Part shown: positions 49,587 to 58,084 of the stretch, in pieces
Layout of the letters: each line of letters starts with the position of its first letter
Position numbering within the stretch: the first letter of the stretch is position 1
Source: Azospirillum melinis
GTDB taxonomy: Bacteria; Pseudomonadota; Alphaproteobacteria; Azospirillales; Azospirillaceae
DNA length: 58,084 nt
Assembly (NCBI RefSeq): GCF_013340935.1
Contig: NZ_WHOS01000045.1
Coordinates: 1 to 58,084, forward strand
Direction of reading: 5' to 3'
Program-made: the position numbers and the translations under genes
Notes under the pieces: model-generated
Told to the model about the DNA's origin: nothing
The model's database searches: none
What the model saw: the letters and a program-made list of their open reading frames with translations, nothing else

Positions 49587-50483
49587 ATGATTCCCGGCTC
49601 GGTCACCCTCCGGCAGCTTCGCTATTTCGATGCGCTGGCGCAGCACGCCCATTTCGGACGCGCGGCGGCGGCCTGCGCCGTTTCGCAGCCCGCCCTGTCG
49701 ATGCAGATCAAGGAGCTGGAGGAGGCGCTGGGGGCGGCACTGGTCGAGCGGGGCGGCAGGAGCATCCGCCTGACCGCCTTCGGGCAGGAGGCCTCCCTGC
49801 GCGTCCGCGACATCCTGCGTTCGGTCGATCAGCTGGGGGAGCTTGCCCAGGTCTCGCGCAACCGGATCAGCGGCCGGCTGCGCATCGGCATGATCCCCAC
49901 CATCGCCCCCTATCTGCTGCCGGCCGTGATCGGCGCGATCACGCGGGAGCACCCGCAGGTCGAGATCGAGGTGCGCGAGGCTATGACCTCGAAACTGATC
50001 GAAGAGCTTGCGGACGGCCGGCTCGACACCGCGATCGTCGCCCTGCCGGTGTTCGAGCCGTCGCTGACCGAGGTGGCGCTGTTCGCGGAGGATTTCCTGC
50101 TGGTCCGCCCGGCCGACGATGCGGGGAAGCCGGTGCCCACCGGGGAAATGCTGCGGGAGATGCGGCTGCTGCTGCTGGAGGAGGGGCACTGCTTCCGCAA
50201 TCAGGCCCTGTCCTTCTGCAACATGCCGTCCTCCACGCCGCGGAAGGCGCTGGAGGCGAACTCCTTCTCCACGCTGGTCCAGATGGTCAGGGCCGGCATG
50301 GGGGTGACGCTGATCCCGGAGATGGCCGTGGGGGTGGAGACCGGTTCGGGTGCGGTCTCCGTCGTCCGTTTCAAGGATCCCCAGCCCTCCCGGACCGTCG
50401 GCATGGTCTGGCGCCGGACAAGCCCGCTGGCCGGCCAGTTCCTGAAACTGACGGAACTGCTCGGCCGGCCGGCGGAGTCATGA
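49587..50483 (+). CDS. oxyR: Hydrogen peroxide-sensing regulator OxyR
   Basis: A 298-residue LysR-type regulator. The helix-turn-helix is in HFGRAAAACAVSQPALSMQIKELE. The redox pair Cys202 and Cys211 in EEGHCFRNQALSFC has the same spacing as E. coli Cys199 and Cys208, which form the sensing disulfide. EANSFSTLVQMV and GMGVTLIPEMA are typical of OxyR. Divergent from katG, it most likely activates katG upon peroxide stress. A downstream TonB receptor gene is convergent. Confidence 0.92.
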   Translation: MIPGSVTLRQLRYFDALAQHAHFGRAAAACAVSQPALSMQIKELEEALGAALVERGGRSIRLTAFGQEASLRVRDILRSVDQLGELAQVSRNRISGRLRIGMIPTIAPYLLPAVIGAITREHPQVEIEVREAMTSKLIEELADGRLDTAIVALPVFEPSLTEVALFAEDFLLVRPADDAGKPVPTGEMLREMRLLLLEEGHCFRNQALSFCNMPSSTPRKALEANSFSTLVQMVRAGMGVTLIPEMAVGVETGSGAVSVVRFKDPQPSRTVGMVWRRTSPLAGQFLKLTELLGRPAES

Positions 50484-50550
50484 TCCGGCTTCGGTCCGGC
50501 TTCGGCGAAGCGGCTGAACCAAGTGGGAGAGTTGCGGGTCCGCCCGCCGC

Positions 50551-53043
50551 TTACCAGGTCGCGCGGAGCGACAGCATCGCGTTGCGCGGCTCGCCGTAAT
50601 AGCCGTAGCTCTGGATGCTGGTCATGTATTTCTTGTCGAACAGGTTGTTGACGTTCAGCGTCGCCGAAACCTTCTCGGTGATCCGGTAGCGGGTCATCAG
50701 GTCCACCACGGCGTAGCTGCTCTGCTCGGTGCGCCGGCTGCCGGTGCCGTTGTAGATGTCGCCCTGCCATTTCACATTGCCGCCGACGGTCAGGCGGTCC
50801 CAGGAGCCCGGCAGCTGGTAGGTGGTGAACATCTTCAGCGTGTCGCGCGGCACATAGGTCGTCAGACGCTGGCCGCTGGCATCCTTCACGGTGGTGTGGG
50901 CGAAGCCGCCGCCGACCTGCCAGCCGGGCAGCATCTCGCCGGTCAGCTCCAGTTCGAAGCCCTTGCTCCTGGCGCCCTTGGCCGCCTTGTAGGCCTGACC
51001 GCCGTCGGGGGTGAAGCGGCCGCTGTCGGCGACGGCCAGATTGTCCTGCTGGATCAGGAACACGGCGGCGCTGGCGTTCAGGCGGCCGCCGAAGAACTCG
51101 GCCTTGACCCCGGCCTCATAGGCGTCGCCGTCGATCGGGTCGAGGCTCTTGCCGGCGACGTCCTTGTAGTCCTGCGGCTTGAAGATGCTGGTGTAGCTGC
51201 CATAGACCGTCCAGATGTCGGTCACGTCGACGACGATGCCGGCATAAGGGGTGAGGACGCCGTTCTCCGACCGCTTCGTCGCGGTGCCGGCGGCGGTGTT
51301 CGGGTGGCTCTCCTCGCTCTGCTCCCAGCGGCTGATGCGGCTGCCGAGGATGACGGACAGGGTGTCGGTCGGCCGCAGCCGCGTGGCGAGATAGGCCGCC
51401 ATCTGCCGTTCGTTGGTCTGCGACCAGCCTGTCGGGTTCAGCGTCGGCTGGGCGATGCGGCCGTTCCATGTGTAGTAGTTGGAAATCGAGGTGTCGTAGC
51501 CGTCGATGTACCAGAGCGGATAGTCGAGCCCGCTGCGCTTGGCGTAATAGCCGCCGACGCCGGCCATCAGGTCGTGCGTCCGCCCGAACAGCTCGAAGGG
51601 GCCGGTCACGTCGGCGTTGATGGAGGTCTGCTGCAGGGTCGAATTCCAGCGGCCGGGCCAGATCGCCATACCGGTGCCGTCGCGGTTGAGGGTGCCGCGC
51701 ACGCCGTAGCCGAGCAAGCCGTCATATTCGCGCGTGCTGTGCTCGACATTCAGCGTCGCCGTCCAGCCATTGCCGAAGCGGTGCTTCACGTCGCTGAAGA
51801 CGGTCAGGTTGTCGTGCGTGAAATAGGCCCAGTCGGCGCCGCTGTTGAAGGAGCGCGAAAAGTCCGTCCTGCCGCCGTCGGCGAAGAACAGCGGAAAGCC
51901 AGCGCGCGAGGCGTCGTCCGACCTGTGCTTCTGGTATTCGATCCCGGCGGTCCACAGCGTGTCGTCGCTGACATCGGCCTCCAGAACGCCGTAGAGCACC
52001 TTCTTGCGCTCGTGCAGCCGGTCGATGAAGCTGTCGCCGTCCTGATAGGCGCCGACGACGCGCCCGCGCAGGCGGCCGTTCTCGACCAGCGGGCCGGACA
52101 GGTCCGCTTCGCCGCGGTAGCGGTTCCAGGAACCGCCCTGCCCCTGGACATAGCCCTGGACGGTGGGGGTCGGACGCTTGCGGACCAGATTGACCGCTGC
52201 GGAGGGATCGCCGACGCCGTTCAGCAGGCCGGACGCGCCGCGCACCACCTCGACACGGTCGAACAGCGCCATGTCGGAGATGCTGTCGCCGAAGCCGTAC
52301 ACCGTCGAGCGCGGGATGCCGTCGACCTGATAGTTACTGACGGCGAAGCCGCGGGCATAAATCTCGGAGCCGTCGGCGCCGAGTGCCGCGGACTGCTGCC
52401 GCGTCACGCCGACGGTCTGGTTGAGAACGTCACGGATCTCGTTCAGCCCCTGGTCGTCCATGCGCTGGCGGGTCATGACGCTGACCGACTGCGGCGTCTC
52501 GCGCAGGGTCAGGTCGAGCTTGGTGGCGCTGGTCGACGGGCCGGCGGCGGCGTAGGAGCCGCTGCCCTCGCTGCGGCCGCGGTCGCTGGACGCGACGCCC
52601 TGCACCGTCATCGTATCGAGCATCGTCGCGCCGTCGCTGCCGCTGACCGGCTTTTCCAGCGTCACCGTGTCGGCATCGACGAAGCGCGCGGTCAGTCCGG
52701 TCCCCGCCAGCAGACGCACCAGCGCCTCGCGCGGGGCCATGGTTCCGGTCACGCCGGGGGAGGAGAGGCCCTGCGCGATGTCGGTCGGGTAGAGGATCTG
52801 AAGCCCGGCGGCCTGACCGTAGGCGGCCAGCACGCCAGGCAGGGGACCGCCGGCGATGGCGAAGGCGCGCGTGCCGGTCTGCTGCGCCACCTGCGGAACG
52901 GCCGCGGCGGTGGACGCCGCCTGTGCGCCATGCAGCGCGGTCGACGCCAGAAGCATCCCCATCAGGACCGGCTTCCAACCGATCCGGCCGCCCGTTTGTC
53001 TCCTGTCCATCCAGCCCGCCGGGCGGCCCCCAGTACCAACCAT
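50551..53043 (-). CDS. TonB-dependent siderophore receptor with STN domain
   Basis: An 830-residue outer-membrane receptor of the FpvA/FhuE group. The signal peptide ends near HGAQA, the STN domain follows (RAFAIAGGPLPGVLAAYGQAAGLQILY to about residue 130), then a TonB box near LDTMTVQG, the plug with TPQSVSVMTRQRMDDQGL and RGASGLLNGVGDPSAAVNLVRKRP, and the barrel to LRATW. The ATG at 53043 is preferred to an upstream TTG. A Fur-box-like site lies just upstream and a fecI-fecR pair follows on the same strand. Hydroxamate or mixed siderophores are typical ligands; the exact one is unknown. Confidence 0.9.
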   Translation of the reverse strand: MVGTGGRPAGWMDRRQTGGRIGWKPVLMGMLLASTALHGAQAASTAAAVPQVAQQTGTRAFAIAGGPLPGVLAAYGQAAGLQILYPTDIAQGLSSPGVTGTMAPREALVRLLAGTGLTARFVDADTVTLEKPVSGSDGATMLDTMTVQGVASSDRGRSEGSGSYAAAGPSTSATKLDLTLRETPQSVSVMTRQRMDDQGLNEIRDVLNQTVGVTRQQSAALGADGSEIYARGFAVSNYQVDGIPRSTVYGFGDSISDMALFDRVEVVRGASGLLNGVGDPSAAVNLVRKRPTPTVQGYVQGQGGSWNRYRGEADLSGPLVENGRLRGRVVGAYQDGDSFIDRLHERKKVLYGVLEADVSDDTLWTAGIEYQKHRSDDASRAGFPLFFADGGRTDFSRSFNSGADWAYFTHDNLTVFSDVKHRFGNGWTATLNVEHSTREYDGLLGYGVRGTLNRDGTGMAIWPGRWNSTLQQTSINADVTGPFELFGRTHDLMAGVGGYYAKRSGLDYPLWYIDGYDTSISNYYTWNGRIAQPTLNPTGWSQTNERQMAAYLATRLRPTDTLSVILGSRISRWEQSEESHPNTAAGTATKRSENGVLTPYAGIVVDVTDIWTVYGSYTSIFKPQDYKDVAGKSLDPIDGDAYEAGVKAEFFGGRLNASAAVFLIQQDNLAVADSGRFTPDGGQAYKAAKGARSKGFELELTGEMLPGWQVGGGFAHTTVKDASGQRLTTYVPRDTLKMFTTYQLPGSWDRLTVGGNVKWQGDIYNGTGSRRTEQSSYAVVDLMTRYRITEKVSATLNVNNLFDKKYMTSIQSYGYYGEPRNAMLSLRATW

Positions 53044-53059
53044 CGCTACGACCCCCAAA

Positions 53060-53078
53060 AATGCGAATGAGTTGCATT
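53060..53078 (-). promoter_or_regulatory. Fur-box-like site upstream of the siderophore receptor
   Basis: AATGCGAATGAGTTGCATT lies 17 nt before the receptor start and keeps the TGCGAAT half and the CATT end of the Fur consensus. It would allow direct iron repression in addition to FecI control. Confidence 0.6.
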
Positions 53079-53154
53079 TGCCATTCGGTGAGTCAGGACG
53101 CTGGCCGAAGGGCGGTCCCTCACCCCCCTTCGCAAAAAAACTCTGCGGAATCGG

Positions 53155-54132
53155 CTAGACGGAACGGATGATGACCAGTCCGGGAAAAGGCCGCATCGTG
53201 CGCACGGGCAGGGTGCGGACGATGGCGTTGAGCGCTGCGTCCGGGCGGGCGATGTCGACGCTGCCGTCGACCAGCAGAGCGGCGAGCGGACTGTCCCACA
53301 GCAGGATGCGGGCGGGATGGTAGCGGTTGAGGTCGGCGACCACCGCATCGAGCGGCTGGGCCTGGAAGACCAGCCGCCCCTGCCGCCACGCGGTCTCCGC
53401 CGCCAACCCGTCGCGCAGCAGAGGGCCGGGTCCGTCCGGACCGTAGCTGCGGCAATGGCCGGCGGCGAGATGCACCGGCGGCCGGTTCCCCGCCGCCAGC
53501 GTGGCCGTGCCCTTTTCGACCGCAACCACCACATCGTCCGGCCGGCGGTGCACGGTGACGGTGGCGTCGACCATGGTGACGCTGCCGTCGGCACAGGCCA
53601 CCGCAAAGGGGCGCCCCGGATCGGCGGCGGCGACGAAGCGCGCCCGGCCGTCGATCAGGCGGACCCGGCGCTCCGCAGCGGAAAACTCCACGGCAAGCGC
53701 GCTGCCGGCGTCGAGCTCGACCGACGAGCCGTCGGCAAGCGCCAGCGAGCGGCGCTCGCCGGTGCCGGTGCGGATCTCGCCCGGCCAGCCGGTCAGGACC
53801 ACCGTGCCTCCGAGCCCGGCGGCGCAGGCCGCGGCCCCGCCCATGGCGAATGCCAGCAACCGGCGCCGGGTCGGCTGCGGGCGGACGGCCCGGCGTGGGT
53901 CCGGCAAGCGCGGTGTCGGCATGCGCGGGTCCGGCAGGCTGCCGAGGTCGCTCCAGACCCCGGACAGCCGGTCGAATTCCTGCCGATGGGCGGGATCCCG
54001 CGCCAGCCAGTCGGCGAAGGCCGCCCGGTCGGCCGCGTCCGCATCGCCGGACTCCAGCCGGACGAACCATGCCAGCGCCGCCTCGCGCGGGTCGCCGGAC
54101 GGCTCCGGCGGTCTGCCGTCGCGGCCGGTCAC
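53155..54132 (-). CDS. fecR: FecR-family anti-sigma/signal transducer
   Basis: A 325-residue protein beginning at a GTG that overlaps the sigma-factor stop (GTGA). The cytoplasmic part has AALAWFVRLESGDADAADRAAFADWLARDPAHRQEF. A membrane helix at about 95-115 (LLAFAMGGAAACAAGLGGTVVL) precedes the periplasmic FecR domain (RRSLALADGSSVELDAGSALAVEFS). It relays receptor occupancy to the upstream sigma factor. The receptor gene starts 111 nt downstream. Confidence 0.85.
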   Translation of the reverse strand: MTGRDGRPPEPSGDPREAALAWFVRLESGDADAADRAAFADWLARDPAHRQEFDRLSGVWSDLGSLPDPRMPTPRLPDPRRAVRPQPTRRRLLAFAMGGAAACAAGLGGTVVLTGWPGEIRTGTGERRSLALADGSSVELDAGSALAVEFSAAERRVRLIDGRARFVAAADPGRPFAVACADGSVTMVDATVTVHRRPDDVVVAVEKGTATLAAGNRPPVHLAAGHCRSYGPDGPGPLLRDGLAAETAWRQGRLVFQAQPLDAVVADLNRYHPARILLWDSPLAALLVDGSVDIARPDAALNAIVRTLPVRTMRPFPGLVIIRSV

Positions 54133-54635
54133 AGAGCCAGCCGGTCGCGGCAATGGGCCAAGGCCTTCATCACATGCTTCTCCACCATGCTGCGCGAAAT
54201 GCCCAGGCGCGCGGCGATGTCGGCATGGCTCAATCCATCGAATTTGTGAAGCAGAAACACCTCCCGGCAGCGCGGCGGCAGTTCGGCCAGCGCGTGGCTC
54301 AGCCGTTCCAGCCGCTGCTTGTGTTCCAGGGCGGTTTCCGCGTCGGGCTCCTCCAGCGGGCGCTCCATCCCCAGCTCGGCCGGGGCAAAGCGGCGTCCGC
54401 GCCGGGTCTCCGCCCGCAGCCGGTCGAGCGCGATGTTGTCGGCCATGCGGAACAGGTAGGAGCGCGGGTTGTCGATCTCCGGCAGGGCGGTCAGGCTGCG
54501 CAGGCGCAGGTAGGTGTCCTGCACGACGTCTTCGGCAAGGCAGAGCGATCCGAGGCGCCGGGCCAGATGGCCGGTCATCTCCTCGTAATGGACGATCAGC
54601 AGACCCAACAGGGAAGACCGGTCTCTTTCAGCCAT
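54129..54635 (-). CDS. fecI: ECF sigma factor FecI
   Basis: A 168-residue ECF sigma factor. Region 2 is LGSLCLAEDVVQDTYLRLRSL and YLFRMADNIALDRLRAETRR; region 4 is LPPRCREVFLLHKFDGLSHADIAARLGISRSMVEKHVMKAL, the FecI/PvdS-like form. It starts near 54635, with longer frames possible. A Fur-box-like site at 54688-54706 lies in the upstream region. Translation is coupled to fecR. Confidence 0.88.
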   Translation of the reverse strand: MAERDRSSLLGLLIVHYEEMTGHLARRLGSLCLAEDVVQDTYLRLRSLTALPEIDNPRSYLFRMADNIALDRLRAETRRGRRFAPAELGMERPLEEPDAETALEHKQRLERLSHALAELPPRCREVFLLHKFDGLSHADIAARLGISRSMVEKHVMKALAHCRDRLAL

Positions 54636-54687
54636 GACCTCGGCGACACCCGTTCCAGCGATCCATCGGAAATCCAGTCCTAACCAT

Positions 54688-54706
54688 GAATGATAATCAT
54701 TCGCAA
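54688..54706 (-). promoter_or_regulatory. Fur box upstream of second fecI
   Basis: GAATGATAATCATTCGCAA is nearly identical to the canonical Fur operator (alternating AATGATAATCATT). It is 53 nt upstream of the assigned fecI start. Confidence 0.8.
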
Positions 54707-54861
54707 TCAATACATCGGCCCTTGGGAAAAACTTTGCGAAACGGGGGTGAGGGGGTGACAGGCGGCGGTCGTCATGACGTGGAGGTGCTCTGTGCGCCGG
54801 TTTCCGTCCGGTGGATGGCGTCGCTTCAGGGGTGAGGATCGAGGGGTCGGCAAACGTCTAT

Positions 54862-54882
54862 GATTGAGAACGACACGCATTC
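54862..54882 (+). promoter_or_regulatory. Fur-box-like site upstream of the macAB-like genes
   Basis: The complement reads GAATGCGTGTCGTTCTCAA, close to the AATGCGAATCATTCTCATT form. Its presence here argues that the true start of the next gene is 54920 and that export is iron-repressed. Confidence 0.55.
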
Positions 54883-54919
54883 GCGCATTTTATCTCCACC
54901 AGGGACAGCGACCGCCACC

Positions 54920-56124
54920 ATGACCAGATCCCCCCCGCCTGCCCGCCGCCGGTACAGGGCCGTTTTCGCCGTCGGGGTGGTCGTCGCCGGCTTCGCCACC
55001 GCCGCGCTGCTGCGTCCCGGCGACCCGGCGGTGTCCGCCGAGCTGGCGGTGATCGGGCGCGGCACCGTCGAGGACACGGTGACCGCGCTCGGCAAGATCC
55101 AGCCGCGCGCCTATGTCGATGTCGGCGCCCAGGTGTCGGGGCAGCTGATGCGGCTGCACGTCAAGGTCGGGCAGATGGTGCGCGAGGGTGACCTGCTGGC
55201 CGAGATCGACCCCGCCCTGCAACAGGCCAAGGTCGAGGCCGGCCGCGCCGAGCGCGCCCGCCTGACCGCCCTGCTCGACGAACTGCGGGCGCGCGCCGAC
55301 TTCGCCCAGGCCCAGCTTGCCCGCCAGACCGCGTTGCGCCGGGTCGAGGCCGGGCGCGGCGAGTCCTACGATCAGGCGCGGATGGAGGCGCGCACCGCTG
55401 CCGCCCAGGTCGACGCCACGCTCGCCCAGATCCGCCAGACGGACTCGACCCTCCAGGCCGACGAGGCGCAGCTCGGCTACACCCGCATCTACGCGCCGAT
55501 GAGCGGCACGCTGATCGCGGTGGATGCCCGCCAGGGCCAGACCATCAACTCGACCTACGAGGCGCCGGTCCTGATGCGGATCGCCGATCTGTCGGCCATG
55601 ACCGTCTGGACCCAGGTGTCGGAGGCCGACGTCACCCGCCTGACCGACGGCATGCCGCTCTACTTCACCACGCTCGGCCATCCCGGCCGGCGCTGGACGG
55701 GGCGGTTGCAGCAGATCCTGCCGGCGCCGCCGAAGCCGGTGACCGGCGGGTCCGCCAACGGCGCGGCGTCCTCGGGCGGCGGGACGGGGGCCAGCACCGT
55801 GGTGCTCTACACCGCCCTGTTCGAGGTCGCCAACGAGCGTGGCGAGCTGCGCCCCGAGATGACCGCCCAGGTCTTCTTCGTCGCCGCCGAGGCGAAGGAC
55901 GCACTAACCGTCCCGGTCGCGGCGCTCACCGCGACGGACGAGGCGTCCGGGCGGCACAGCGTCGCGATGATCGGGGAGGGCGGCACCGTCGTGACGCGCG
56001 AGGTGCGCATCGGCGTGCGCGACCGCTTCAATGCCCAGATTCTGCAAGGATTGGCCGAGGGCGAGCGGATCGTGGTGGGCTGGCGGACCGACGACGGCCG
56101 CCCGCCGCGCATCGGGTTCCGGCT

Positions 56125-56128
<4 letters not shown>
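54920..56128 (+). CDS. macA: Periplasmic adaptor protein, MacA/PvdR-like
   Basis: A 402-residue membrane fusion protein. One N-terminal membrane helix (RYRAVFAVGVVVAGFATAALL) is followed by a lipoyl half (GKIQPRAYVDVGAQVSGQL), a helical hairpin with Arg and Ala repeats (about 80-170), the second lipoyl half (YAPMSGTLIAVDARQGQTINS), and a beta-barrel. The start at 54920 is chosen because 54860 would lie inside the Fur-like site, but the ribosome binding site is weak. It joins the inner-membrane MacB-like pump to an outer-membrane channel not seen here. Next to receptor genes, siderophore recycling or secretion (PvdRT-OpmQ type) is likely. Confidence 0.85.
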
Positions 56129-58062
<1,934 letters not shown>

Positions 58063-58084
58063 GGCGGGGGGAGAAGGCAGGGGG

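Noticed and set aside
50896..53070. Plus-strand open frame of 724 codons opposite the siderophore receptor
   Set aside because: Shadow frame of a complete TonB receptor gene.

Overview
The window is GC-rich alphaproteobacterial DNA, most like Azospirillum or a related member of the Rhodospirillales. This is an inference from codon and GC character, a NifQ-like gene, FecI/FecR-controlled TonB receptors and the aromatic gene set. No rRNA, tRNA, CRISPR array or replication origin was recognised. Almost all of it is protein coding, with short scars of mobile DNA at the borders between functional blocks.

Bases 1-2340 hold the 3' end of a LivM-type permease gene, an ArgE-like M20 deacylase, and a scar made of an IS5-like transposase piece and a piece of a sugar ABC permease. 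Bases 2340-15453, all on the minus strand, form a complete benzoate beta-ketoadipate supercluster read from right to left: catB, catC, catA, benA, benB, benC, benD, two aromatic-acid MFS transporters, pcaI, pcaJ, pcaF, pcaD. The divergent LysR gene catR (15616-16530) faces it across a canonical ATAC-N7-GTAT operator. Together these genes would carry benzoate through catechol, muconate and 3-oxoadipate to succinyl-CoA and acetyl-CoA.

Bases 16531-23136 are accessory. They hold a decayed IS6-family element (16565-17391), an AT-rich leader in front of a small four-cysteine secreted protein, a perfect 42-nt palindrome, a DsbA-like thiol oxidoreductase, an unknown 236-residue protein, a 300-bp decayed copy of a locus found again at 41 kb, an MFS exporter with a divergent TetR gene and an obvious operator, and a second TetR gene.

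Bases 23454-31164 are a tightly coupled seven-gene operon: alpha/beta hydrolase, VOC-fold protein, AMP-forming aromatic acyl ligase, 4HBT thioesterase, FAD hydroxylase of the salicylyl-CoA 5-hydroxylase type, MFS transporter and maleate isomerase. It looks like a CoA-dependent aromatic acid pathway ending in maleate and fumarate, but it has no recognisable gentisate dioxygenase. It is probably controlled by the TetR gene at 22423-23136 through TTGAC...GTCAA dyads. This is the best candidate for an undescribed system.

Bases 31600-38500 look like a molybdenum-linked (or tungsten-linked) uptake island. It contains a ModA-like binding protein, a NifQ-like protein lacking one canonical cysteine, a TonB-dependent receptor, a di-heme cytochrome oxidoreductase and a second periplasmic binding protein. 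Four TATA-rich dyads resembling ModE Mo-boxes precede these units. No ABC permease or ATPase gene accompanies the two binding proteins.

Bases 38889-58084 hold a sulfatase followed by an iron and oxidative-stress region: fecI-fecR-TonB receptor-PepSY reductase-small membrane protein, a small coiled-coil protein, katG with divergent oxyR, a second fecI-fecR-receptor set, and macA/macB-like (PvdRT-like) export genes. Four Fur-box-like sites lie in front of these units.
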